33,818 bases of DNA. It comes from Haloquadratum sp. GTDB lineage: Archaea > Halobacteriota > Halobacteria > Halobacteriales > Haloferacaceae. A program made the translations under genes and the position numbers. Under the pieces are notes generated by a model that worked only from the letters and a program-made list of their open reading frames with translations, ran no database searches and had not been told where the DNA came from. Of the stretch, positions 17,159 to 25,074 are shown piece after piece (the stretch's first letter is position 1; every line of letters begins with the position of its first letter). The stretch lies in NCBI GenBank assembly GCA_028275165.1, contig JAQCNF010000012.1, forward strand, positions 1-33,818, written 5' to 3'.

Positions 17159-17800
17159 TTATCCATCAACTGCAAGATCGCTTTCGTCGACATCGACGGC
17201 GGCGGCCTCTTCGGCGGCGACCTCGGCGGGTCGAGCCTCAAGTGTTAATTTCTTCACCTCGACACGACGAAGCGGATAGATCGTCTTCGCATCTGCATAG
17301 ATTGCAGATGAAAGAGTTCCTTCGATCACACTGTCGAGAAGATCACTGAATGTTCGTTCGGCAGCGGCCTCCTCGACCAGATCAATCATTACACGCCTAA
17401 TTGCCTTTTCTTGACTGCGGTCAGCCTTTTTTGTTGTGAAGGCGACGGGTTGAATCTGAATTCGATACTCATCAGTCGTCAACACCGTGATTGCAGCGTC
17501 GATTTTCGAGGCGCCACGTCGGACAAGACTACGTAAGTAATCACGAGCGAGTTCATGTTTGATGAACTCAGTGTACGCAGCGTCTGTGCCCACATCTCGA
17601 ATTTTAAACGTTAATTTTGTGTTGTTTTCACCCTGGTCACCAGTTATGTCACCAAGAGTAACCTCAACTGTTCGTCCGACAACCTTGTCTGGATCATCGG
17701 CCATCGTTGATCCAAGTTCGGTCCGATCGAACTCCTCAGGAGCTATTATACTATACCACCGCTTGCCGCTTCTCTGTTTTGATACTGATCGTTCGCTCAT
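17159..17800 (-). CDS. rps3ae: Ribosomal protein S3Ae (eS1)
   Basis: A 213-residue archaeal/eukaryotic small-subunit ribosomal protein eS1. KQRSGKRWYSIIAPEEFDRTELGST (about 8-32) is the conserved N-terminus, and LVRRGASKIDAAITVLTTDEYRIQI (about 91-115) the central core. The C-terminus beyond about 190 is an acidic Ala-rich tail, as in halophiles. Its ATG overlaps the stop of pcc1 by four bases (ATGA), so it is translationally coupled. It is the last gene of the rps15 - recJ-like - pcc1 operon, a group that recurs in haloarchaea as far as I recall. Confidence 0.95.
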   Translation of the reverse strand: MSERSVSKQRSGKRWYSIIAPEEFDRTELGSTMADDPDKVVGRTVEVTLGDITGDQGENNTKLTFKIRDVGTDAAYTEFIKHELARDYLRSLVRRGASKIDAAITVLTTDEYRIQIQPVAFTTKKADRSQEKAIRRVMIDLVEEAAAERTFSDLLDSVIEGTLSSAIYADAKTIYPLRRVEVKKLTLEARPAEVAAEEAAAVDVDESDLAVDG

Positions 17801-18099
17801 AATTTATCTATCATGTCGACGATGGCATCAGCCACCGTCAGATTGACTACCGTATCGTCAACAGTGGCATGAAGCCCACCTGTCGTCTCGCGCTCAATCT
17901 CTGTACAGAGACTGTCTGCGTCGGTAGCCATGGATATCGATGCGGTATTATCCGGACGAAGCGCATTATAGACTACGGTTGGTCGACGATGCTGCGTCTG
18001 GAGTCGCATACGATGCATACTGGAGTCTGCGGACTCAGAGCATGCTTCTGAGTTGGTTCGCGCCAGATCGGCGGTGTCGTTTGATTCTGTATCAGTCAT
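17797..18099 (-). CDS. pcc1: KEOPS complex subunit Pcc1
   Basis: A 100-residue protein of the Pcc1 family, the dimerisation subunit of the KEOPS complex that makes threonylcarbamoyl-adenosine (t6A) on ANN-decoding tRNAs. The core lies after residue 40: ALRPDNTASISMATDADSLCT and IERETTGGLHATVDDTVVNL, the typical Pcc1 motifs. An N-terminal extension of about 28 residues rich in Asp, Glu and Ser precedes it. ATG at 18099 overlaps the recJ-like stop by eight bases, so coupling is likely; the frame also stays open to 18162 but that would overlap further. The catalytic KEOPS subunits are not in the window. Confidence 0.88.
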   Translation of the reverse strand: MTDTESNDTADLARTNSEACSESADSSMHRMRLQTQHRRPTVVYNALRPDNTASISMATDADSLCTEIERETTGGLHATVDDTVVNLTVADAIVDMIDKL

Positions 18100-19285
18100 C
18101 CGCTTGCACTTCCCTTCGAACAGTCTCGACAATTGTTTCTGTCGGCATCTCACACGATGCAAACACCGCTCGGTGGGGCGTTGCTATCCATCCGTCGTTC
18201 GCCAGCGGTTCATCATCCATCGCTTGTGCAATCTGAGGTGCTACTGGGGCAGAAGACGCGATCGCGATTGCTCGGTCGCCCCTCACAACCGTGACTGGCT
18301 CCGCACTCATGTATGCTAAGGCGACGTCAGCTACAGTGCTACACTGCAGTGGAGTGAGCGCTGAATCGAGTTCGAACAAGCTCACCGATTGAAATCGTTG
18401 CTCACGCAGTGATTGCAGTTCGTTGTGAACGCAGTTTGCATGCGTTCGCCAGTGTTCCAAGCAAGCAGTGACAACATCAGCGCCCAATGAGAATCCAACC
18501 GCCGTTCCAGGCGCTTCCCGGACAACTGCCCGGAACACATCAAACGCCCCGCCGAGTGTCTCGAATGAACCAGCAGCAAACGGACGAGGATGAATCGCGC
18601 CTTGTAGTGCAGTCTTGATACGACCGTGTGAGGCTGATCTGAGCATATCTAGTGTAACCTGCGAACTGAGATCGCGTCCGGCAGACTCACAGAGAGGAAG
18701 TGACATCTCCGTATATGCCTCATATGTATCCGCTGTCGCTTCAATATCTCCCGACCATGGTCCATGGAGAAGCATCGAATGCGTCAATCCATCGATAGGA
18801 TCCGCAACAGGACTTGCAACCCCTGGCGTTTTTTCCATGTCTGCGACTGACGGAGGAAGTGCATCCTTTGATGATAGCATTGGGACAGCTTGTGCGCCGA
18901 ATAACCCACTCACGACAACTGAAGACAACCGAGCACTCTGAGCAATGAGCCCAGGCGCCAGTATCGTGGTCGTCTCGATAGCAGTTTGAACCATCGACTT
19001 TGATTGAGCTGCGAGGCTTGTCGAGACCTGCAAGCTACTCCGACCAACGCCAATATCGTAGCTATTATCATGGATCCGCACAGGTTCAGTTGTTGGGGTG
19101 AGCGGCCTGATTTGAAACGGTGTCTTACACTGACGAAGGCCCCATGCCAACACACTCGCTGCAGCAAGTGCTTCGGGATCGCTCACAGGATGAATGCGTA
19201 CAAATGGAGCTGCACGCAATTCCTGAGCGAGGCTCTCAGCCTCGGTATCGACAGTTGGTGTAGATGGCTGGGGCTTTGTTGCCAT
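18092..19285 (-). CDS. RecJ-like (GAN-type) protein lacking the DHH motifs
   Basis: A 397-residue protein of the archaeal RecJ-like/GINS-associated nuclease group by position and overall layout. An N-terminal segment (PFVRIHPVSDPEALAAASVLAWGLR, about 27-51) mirrors the phosphoesterase start, but the DHH and other catalytic motifs are not found, and the metal-binding Asp set seems lost. The remaining 300 residues are Ala- and Val-rich with no other recognisable domain; the end contains RAIAIASSAPVAPQIAQ. So it is probably a non-nuclease member, perhaps structural. It starts 3 bp after rps15 and overlaps pcc1 by eight bases, so expression with the translation genes is expected. Confidence 0.75.
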   Translation of the reverse strand: MATKPQPSTPTVDTEAESLAQELRAAPFVRIHPVSDPEALAAASVLAWGLRQCKTPFQIRPLTPTTEPVRIHDNSYDIGVGRSSLQVSTSLAAQSKSMVQTAIETTTILAPGLIAQSARLSSVVVSGLFGAQAVPMLSSKDALPPSVADMEKTPGVASPVADPIDGLTHSMLLHGPWSGDIEATADTYEAYTEMSLPLCESAGRDLSSQVTLDMLRSASHGRIKTALQGAIHPRPFAAGSFETLGGAFDVFRAVVREAPGTAVGFSLGADVVTACLEHWRTHANCVHNELQSLREQRFQSVSLFELDSALTPLQCSTVADVALAYMSAEPVTVVRGDRAIAIASSAPVAPQIAQAMDDEPLANDGWIATPHRAVFASCEMPTETIVETVRREVQADD

Positions 19286-19288
19286 AAT

Positions 19289-19759
19289 TCACGAAGACTC
19301 GAGGAGGTCGACAGCTACATCGAACGTATAATTGAAGTCTTCTTCGAGTTTATCGCCTCGATAATAATTGACCAGACGTCGAATCTTTGACTCGGTGTTC
19401 TGCAGTGCCCGTTTGTTTTGCATGTCCTGTCCGTTGTCATCGACATGCCGGCGGAGTCGAACGGCGCGCTCCATCAGGTTTCGAAGGTCTTCTGGTAACT
19501 CATTGTCTGCATCGTGCTCTTCGAGAATCGTCGTGACTTTTTTATCTGTTGCCAGCTTGATATTTGGAATTGGAACGCCTTTGACGCCTTCATCACGTAA
19601 CTTCATGCCAATCTGGCTAGGGTCGTGTCCCTGCTCAGCCAATTCGACAACGCGATTCTCAATCTCTTCTGGATCAACATCGCTCCACTCTGGTGGGTCG
19701 TCTGCCACCGGTCGGTCCGATCCGGATGAACCACGGCGGCGGGTGTGCATTCGTGCCAT
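19289..19759 (-). CDS. rps15: Ribosomal protein S15 (uS15)
   Basis: A 156-residue archaeal uS15. MARMHTRRRGSSGSDRP (1-17) is the classical N-terminus. GHDPSQIGMKLRDEGVKGVPI (about 44-64) and the core (IKLATDKKVTTIL, LRNLMERAVRLRRHV, NTESKIRRLVNYYRG) follow, and the rRNA-binding helices are complete. The ATG at 19759 is chosen because the six residues upstream of it (MLFHLT) are not family-like. It is the first gene of the operon, and its promoter must lie upstream of 19760. Confidence 0.95.
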   Translation of the reverse strand: MARMHTRRRGSSGSDRPVADDPPEWSDVDPEEIENRVVELAEQGHDPSQIGMKLRDEGVKGVPIPNIKLATDKKVTTILEEHDADNELPEDLRNLMERAVRLRRHVDDNGQDMQNKRALQNTESKIRRLVNYYRGDKLEEDFNYTFDVAVDLLESS

Positions 19760-19936
19760 TGTTAGATGGAACAGCACTGACCGCAGAAGTTATCTTGGCA
19801 GTTGAAGACCTGCCGCACTTCCGCAATCCCAAGTTGGTAACACCCAACGAGTCAGATTTGCGGCCGTGCAGTTCCATCTGAATTACCAGAATTATACTCA
19901 AAAATATTCCGACATCCAAGTCGATAATCCGACGAT

Positions 19937-19946
19937 CTTATATTTG
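19937..19946 (+). promoter_or_regulatory. Putative TATA box of tRNA-Ala gene
   Basis: CTTATATTTG is about 30 bp upstream of the tRNA 5' end at 19970, the usual distance for an archaeal promoter. Confidence 0.45.
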
Positions 19947-19969
19947 TATGCTTGTGTATATTAAATAGA

Positions 19970-20041
19970 GGGCTCGTAGATCAGGGGTAGATCACTCCCT
20001 TGGCATGGGAGAGGCCCCGGGTTCAAATCCCGGCGAGTCCA
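19970..20041 (+). tRNA. tRNA-Ala (anticodon GGC)
   Basis: A complete 72-nt cloverleaf. Acceptor stem GGGCTCG (19970-19976) pairs with CGAGTCC (20034-20040), with one G-U pair, and the discriminator is A20041. The anticodon stem CTCCC/GGGAG (19995-19999/20007-20011) encloses TTGGCAT with anticodon GGC at 20002-20004. The T arm is CCGGG-TTCAAAT-CCCGG. No intron is present and CCA is not encoded. No integrase or truncated copy is seen next to it. Confidence 0.95.
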
Positions 20042-20426
20042 TGACGGCTCTACCTCCTCAGTAAGGCATTCAAATCCATAGACGGCGTGGACCCATTTAT
20101 TGACTATTCTTATCAAACAGATCAAATAGAGCGGTATTTCAGCGATACCTGTCATTGTGAAGGGAATCGGTCGCCGATGCACGCCGCTAATATCATGCGA
20201 TTGCACTCGATACATAGGTTTGCGGGCCATCAAAAATAGGTCAAACGGTCAGAGGCGATGCTCGAGGTCCGATCACTGCTAAACTCGACACGTCTCCTGT
20301 GAGTGTCAAATCACGAGTTATTGCCTCTCTTCGTTGTTGATAACGTTCGATTGATCATCTCATGGAGAGGGACCTGTTACCTGAAAACCCAAATTATACA
20401 CCCGTCAATAATTGGAATTAAAAGCA
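20042..20426. other. Intergenic region after tRNA-Ala
   Basis: A 385-bp region. No gene, no direct repeat of the tRNA 3' end and no integrase remnant was noticed. An A/T-rich element (AAATTATAC, about 20389-20397) lies about 34 bp before the next gene's ATG and may be its TATA box. Confidence 0.4.
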
Positions 20427-21854
20427 ATGTCTGTCTCTCCGATATCACCAGTGTGGATCTTCCGCGTATTCCTCTCAGTTCTTGTTCTCATCTCGTTCGG
20501 AGCCGGTGTGGTCCTTACAGCAATGTATGAACCTCCCGAGATACAGACCGGGACCGTCGAAGACTCAGCGCGTGGGACGACGTATGTTGCTGTCCAGGGA
20601 TTTCACTTCCAAGGCGAGGGAGCAACAAAAAAGCCAGCTCGACTTGTTGCAGTCGACGGACAGGCGAAACCAGAGTGGATATATAATGGCTCAAAGCGTG
20701 GTGTCAGTTGGTTTTATAATGTTGACCCGCTCCCCAACGGAAACGTCTTAGCTGTCAATACAGTTCCCGGGCGAACACTCGTCTATGAACTAGAGGCTGA
20801 AACGAGAGACCGAGTCTGGCAACAAAATTTCAGTATCACAGATACACACGACGTGGATTTGATCAACGGTGATCAGTTGCTCGTTGCGAATATGCGTGAG
20901 TACGATAACAACAACGGAACCAGCAATGACCGACTATTTATATACGACCTTTCGGAGGATAAAATCGTCTGGGAGTGGTACTTCAAAAACCATTATCCGA
21001 GTGAGACAGATGGCGGAATGAACGACGACTGGAGCCATGTGAATGACGTTGACAAAATTGAGGATGGCAAGTATCTTGTTTCACCGCGAAATTTTGATCA
21101 GGTCATCGTCGTCAACCGATCAACGAAGAATATCACAATGCAACTTGGAGCCGACCAGAAACACACAATATTGAATGAGCAACATGACCCACAGTATCTT
21201 GAATCACAAACCGGCACACCAACCGTCCTCGTTGCGGATAGCGAAAATGACCGAATCGTCGAGTACAGTTGCGTCAATCGGAGTGAGACAGGAGAGTGCC
21301 AATGGAAACAGGTGTGGGTGATGGGTGATGATCAACTAAATTGGCCACGCGATGCGGATCGCCTCCCTAATGGAAATACGCTGATTGTCGATTCACTTGG
21401 TCACCGCGTGATAGAGGTCACACCGACAGGCGAGATTATCTGGGAGGTGTATACGCCATGGGCACCATTTGATGTTGAACGTGCGGTACATGGGAATGAA
21501 GCCGGCGGACCGACAATGATTGATCAGAATATTTCTGGGTCATACCAACTCTCAGGAAGTGCCGGAGAGACACCTGGAACTGGAACAGCGACAACAACAT
21601 TCCCTGAGTGGATAAAAACGGTGGTAGGCGGGACACCACTAAACTCACCTGGCTCAGAGTTCGCTGAGGCGTGGGAGGGTATCTCACAATGGATTAAGCC
21701 AATCTGGATGGCCCCATGGAGTTTTGTGTACTTCACTTTGGATATTGTTCTGCTATTCGTTCTGGCTACGGCAGAAGTAATCATCCACCGACGCTGGATT
21801 TCGAGCAGAACCAGACAGGCTCTCGGGCGCATGCGTCGTCTCGGGTCATCATGA
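20427..21854 (+). CDS. Membrane-anchored arylsulfotransferase-like beta-propeller protein
   Basis: A 475-residue protein resembling the arylsulfotransferase (ASST) family, which moves sulfate between phenols in bacteria. An N-terminal hydrophobic segment (about 10-32) anchors it, the large outside domain follows, and a second membrane segment near 430-455 leads to an Arg-rich tail (SSRTRQALGRMRRLGSS). The propeller repeats are visible as VDPLPNGNVLAVN, DADRLPNGNTLIVDSLGHRVIEV and VTPTGEIIWEV. A conserved-looking His lies in DDWSHVNDV. The sulfate-acceptor role is therefore only a family guess; a sensory or adhesive role is possible. Asn residues in NXS/T contexts (e.g. NGTSN, NRSTKN) may be glycosylated. 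ATG 20427 is preferred over the TTG at 20412. Confidence 0.82.
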   Translation: MSVSPISPVWIFRVFLSVLVLISFGAGVVLTAMYEPPEIQTGTVEDSARGTTYVAVQGFHFQGEGATKKPARLVAVDGQAKPEWIYNGSKRGVSWFYNVDPLPNGNVLAVNTVPGRTLVYELEAETRDRVWQQNFSITDTHDVDLINGDQLLVANMREYDNNNGTSNDRLFIYDLSEDKIVWEWYFKNHYPSETDGGMNDDWSHVNDVDKIEDGKYLVSPRNFDQVIVVNRSTKNITMQLGADQKHTILNEQHDPQYLESQTGTPTVLVADSENDRIVEYSCVNRSETGECQWKQVWVMGDDQLNWPRDADRLPNGNTLIVDSLGHRVIEVTPTGEIIWEVYTPWAPFDVERAVHGNEAGGPTMIDQNISGSYQLSGSAGETPGTGTATTTFPEWIKTVVGGTPLNSPGSEFAEAWEGISQWIKPIWMAPWSFVYFTLDIVLLFVLATAEVIIHRRWISSRTRQALGRMRRLGSS

Positions 21855-22511
21855 TACAGAATTCAATATCAACGATCTTGATACATTCTTCGGCTTAGAT
21901 AGGAGGGGTTTTGTACTCGCGATTCCGTCTTCAGGCTGAGTTGTGTTTCTGTGTGAGAGTCAACTACTCGTCCAAGTGTCAGAGGGCTCGTGGGTCTGAG
22001 AGGATATCACGCCGAGTCACGAGGTATTTGTCGAGAGTGAGTGATCAACCTCATCTATCCATGTCTGGATCAGGATCAGATGATTGTGACTGTGCCTGAC
22101 CGATGGGTGTTCCTTAGGGTCAGATATCCAGTGATTGAGACATTCTTCACGCTTTTCGATCGACACAACCCTGTCGATACTATTAATCGGAAAAACGAGT
22201 GACCGTGTCAGTGCTTGGGTGGGACGAGTTCTGTGGATAGTCCACTTGTAAAATAGGCACTCATAGCCGTTCCGTAGCAACTGCCGCGCACGAAGCAACA
22301 GGGTGCCCGCAGCATGTCCAACGCGACTGCAACGACAAAACATAGCTTCGGCAGACGATTTGTTGAATGTGTGCGGCTACCGGGACAGTATCCAGCTTTG
22401 AAAATCCTTCATAATAGATAAATTAGCTGTTAGTGTCGAACAGTTGCTCAATTCGATATAAATCCTCTGTTGAGTAAAGTGGGAATCGTTTCGACAGTGC
22501 TATTAGCGTCT
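21855..22511. other. Gene-poor intergenic region
   Basis: A 657-bp region. A minus-strand frame across 22017-22343 contains LLRARQLLRNGYECLFYKWTI and IDRVVSIEKREECLNHW but shows no identifiable domain; its second half could be a decayed acidic protein. No transposon ends or tRNA are seen. Nothing else was recognised. Confidence 0.35.
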
Positions 22512-22964
22512 TCAATCGGGCGCGGTGTCGGTGACTGGGTTTCGTGGGTGGCCACCACGTTCTGCGAGCCACCCGCCTAATTGTCCACCAAGCCCACCGA
22601 TGAACGCTGACAGCCCGATAATAAAAGCGAGCGACAGTACGAGGACTACCAACTGAACAGCCCGAATCCACTCCGGCTGGGTGAGTCCGATAAGAAAACC
22701 TACCATGTCGCCGACCATCCACAGCGCCGGCAGCCCACCAACGGCCCCAGCACGAATCCCCGTTGACTTCCCTGCGAGTCCGCGCCGCTTGGCGAGGTAG
22801 CCAGCCAGCAACCCACCCCAGAATACCATACTGAGTGTCAGTTCTTCGCCTGTTCGTGCGTAACTGAGCGTTGTGAACGGAAGGGTAAGCAATCCACCGA
22901 GTAGTGCGTAGCGCCACGCCTTCGGCAGTCTGTCGACAACGGCGAAGGAGCCATTCCAAGCCAT
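22512..22964 (-). CDS. DUF5518-type membrane protein
   Basis: A 150-residue integral membrane protein with four predicted segments: YALLGGLLTLPFTTLSY, LTLSMVFWGGLLAGYLA, AGAVGGLPALWMVGDMVGFLIGL and VLVLSLAFIIGLSAFIGGLGGQLGGWLA. KRRGLAGKSTGIRAGAVGGLP, between segments 2 and 3, matches the repeated pattern of a haloarchaeal family I recall as DUF5518. It ends with an Arg-rich, low-complexity tail (ERGGHPRNPVTDTAPD). Function is unknown. ATG 22964 gives the family-like N-terminus MAWNGSFAVV; upstream frame extension has no hydrophobic content and is not used. It stands alone. Confidence 0.8.
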   Translation of the reverse strand: MAWNGSFAVVDRLPKAWRYALLGGLLTLPFTTLSYARTGEELTLSMVFWGGLLAGYLAKRRGLAGKSTGIRAGAVGGLPALWMVGDMVGFLIGLTQPEWIRAVQLVVLVLSLAFIIGLSAFIGGLGGQLGGWLAERGGHPRNPVTDTAPD

Positions 22965-23794
22965 GTGTATTCGACTTCTTGCTGATTGTAAATTCCTTTC
23001 TACGAATTGCTCGGACAGATAGACAGACCATGCGGAGCTTAGATCAACTCCAGAGAGTCTGGGTAGCAATAGCTCACACACTTTACCAGGGTACAGCCAC
23101 TCTCGTCACACTGGGAGCGACCACGAGTGGGGGAGACAACGTCGCCTGTGAGTTGTGGTGTGCGAATCGTGGAGTGATTCGTCACGTTTTCGCTGTTCAG
23201 ACAGTTCCACCGACAAGGACTCTCTGTGAGATGCTTCCCACATCTCCGTCGTGTTCACCCGCGACAACAACTGCGTCTCCATTAGGTGTGGTCAAATGTC
23301 GAATATGTGATACTATTATTTCGACTCTGAACGCCCGTGAAGTCGCCTGCGGAGTCTGGAATCTGTGTGGGAGATCCGAGACAGAAACAGCAAGCGCTGT
23401 CCTCAACAAGCGAAGCGAGAGCGCGGTCGCTCAGGGTCGTTCACACGTCACAGTTGTTGGCAATGTGGTGATGTTGTTGAGTGCGAAGGTGCGGCCGGAC
23501 CTCTCTCAGACGCTGAAATTCAGGGACAAATCCTTCGGAACTCAATCCTGATAACTCTCTCTCTGGGGGGATTTCGCGATTTCGAGTGACGCCGAGTCGT
23601 CATGTGACTCGGCAAAATAGTTGGCTTCGATACTTCCCGCGCTTTCTAAGGTCGTGATCGTCCTGTCCCAATCGTGTTCGCCACCGCCCAGATGTTCGAC
23701 CGTACCCGAACAGGAACATCCGATGCTCCATCTGACTCGAACTCGACCGTGGCAGAAATCAACTCTTGATCACCTGATACGAGGTCTCTACCCC
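22965..23794. other. Non-coding region with possible tnpB tail and hairpin
   Basis: A long plus-strand frame spans 22904-23551. Its 23320-23450 part reads STLNAREVACGVWNL, then SETETASAVLNKRSESAVAQGRS, which resembles the variable tail of haloarchaeal TnpB proteins but is not decisive. A perfect 8-bp hairpin (GCCGAGTC 23591-23598, GACTCGGC 23606-23613, 7-nt loop) follows. A minus-strand piece near 23660-23760 (SATVEFESDGASDVPVRVRS) is unassigned. Confidence 0.35.
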
Positions 23795-24573
23795 CTATCT
23801 GCCACGGAATGTCTCGGCCAGCACCTCCGCGCGCGGGTCGCGGTTGGTGTCGGACTGCGTCAGCGCGTCGATCAGGCCGTCACAGTCCTGTTTCTGGAGG
23901 CGCGACTGGCAACACGAACATGGAGTCGCGTCCGTCCTTGACGCCTCCGACGCTCCACCGGTGGTCATCCCACGCGCCGAGTCTTCGATGAGCTCCTCTT
24001 GTCTTTGAAGAGGTTTGCCAGCAGAAGCGTGCGTAGCCGCTGACCGAGAACTGCCGTCCAAACCAAGGGAGTTCAGCTACGTCGCTATGGCGCGGTTTGA
24101 ACGCCGGTTCGCCCACCCCCTTTGGCGAGGTCGTCATGCTGGGGGTGTTGTTCAGCAACTGCGTCTCCAGATTGTGGCACGCCGGGTTAGCTATCGGGAC
24201 GCGGATGGCCTGCCCCTCCTCCGTGCGGTTCTCACCCAGTTCATGCCTGTGGAATGGTTCATATCAATGTTTGAGGAGTTCGTTAGTCGTTTCAGTGCAA
24301 AAAGCGGCTACACCACGTTTCTCTCCTTCGCCCCAGTCGGAATGAGAGTCGTTATGTGTCCCTATCCTATCGACTCATTTTCAACTGACCAAACGAGGAA
24401 ATACCTGACCTTCTTGTTTGAGACACGTCTCTCATCCAGAAGATAGCGAAGGCGACAGTCTGCGCTCTGTCGTGCGATTCCAGGCTCGTCGGCTTGGTGG
24501 TACCGGCTGGCTTGTTCTCCGCTACTGCTTCGACCTCCTCATGGGATGAGATATCTGGCTCCTGCTCAGACAT
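23795..24573 (-). pseudogene. GC-rich decayed gene of unknown function
   Basis: From ATG 24573 the minus strand reads MSEQEPDISSHEEVEAVAEN, then another frame reads VAAFCTETTNELLKH, TGA (24264-24266), YEPFHRHELGENRTEEGQAI, RVPIANPACHNLETQLLNNT and ELPWFGRQFSVSGYARFCW. A third frame reads CDGLIDALTQSDTNRDPRAE, then VLAETFRGR, and stops at 23795-23797. Frameshifts lie around 24370-24420 and around 23890-23920. Codon third positions in the last part are almost all G or C, unlike the window's other genes. The family is not recognised. It may be the remains of a gene acquired from a GC-rich haloarchaeon or plasmid. Confidence 0.5.
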
Positions 24574-24657
24574 CGTGTTTGTCTTATGCGGTCGTGACTG
24601 ACCAGACAATAGTTTCAATGAATACTAATGATTTGTTTTACATAAGTATATATACAT

Positions 24658-25074
24658 GTGAAGCCTATATCGAGCGTGAACTACAGAAACATAGCCACAG
24701 GCGGTTTGGTCGTTGCACTACTCCTGTTCGGTGTTGGTGGAGCTACTGCTGCATTCGGGGTCTCATTTGATGATGTACAGTCTGTATCGTTCGGTGAGGT
24801 GCGGTACGAACAGTCGGACCTCGTCGTACTGAGCACCACCACAGTCGGCCCTGGCACCAATGTTGATGAAATCGAACTCATCGTCGATCACCCCGGGTCT
24901 GGAAATATTGACGCGACAGTTGACGTCTGGTTACTTGCGAGTGACACCGAAATTACGAACGGAACATTAGTCGAATCGTTTACACCAGGCGAGAGCACAG
25001 TCACTGTGACTCTCGAGGACAGAGTCCGGGAGTCAGCGTACAACACGGTTGATATCCGAATTACAGAAAACTGA
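24658..25074 (+). CDS. Predicted secreted protein, unknown function
   Basis: A 138-residue protein with an N-terminal signal-like hydrophobic segment after basic residues (RNIATGGLVVALLLFGVGGATAA, about 10-32), a probable cleavage region near Ala31-Ala32, and an Asp-rich mature part of beta strands (VDEIELIVDHPG, IDATVDVWLLAS, STVTVTLEDRV). The extracellular domain looks like a small beta sandwich. GTG at 24658 is the only in-frame start before the signal; an A/T-rich stretch (TACATAAGTATATA) is about 10-20 bp upstream. No domain is recognised and no relative is encoded nearby, although it lies between two decayed regions, so recent acquisition is possible. Confidence 0.7.
   Translation: MKPISSVNYRNIATGGLVVALLLFGVGGATAAFGVSFDDVQSVSFGEVRYEQSDLVVLSTTTVGPGTNVDEIELIVDHPGSGNIDATVDVWLLASDTEITNGTLVESFTPGESTVTVTLEDRVRESAYNTVDIRITEN

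Noticed and set aside
19961-20233. Possible integration site at the tRNA-Ala 3' end
   Set aside because: No integrase, no direct repeat of the tRNA 3' end in the window and no foreign block starting there.
22017-22343. 108-codon minus-strand frame
   Set aside because: No family, no convincing start. It may be decayed coding DNA, but nothing supports a gene call.
22904-23551. 215-codon plus-strand open frame
   Set aside because: It overlaps the DUF5518-type gene start, has mixed composition and no domain; only a possible TnpB tail inside it is reported.
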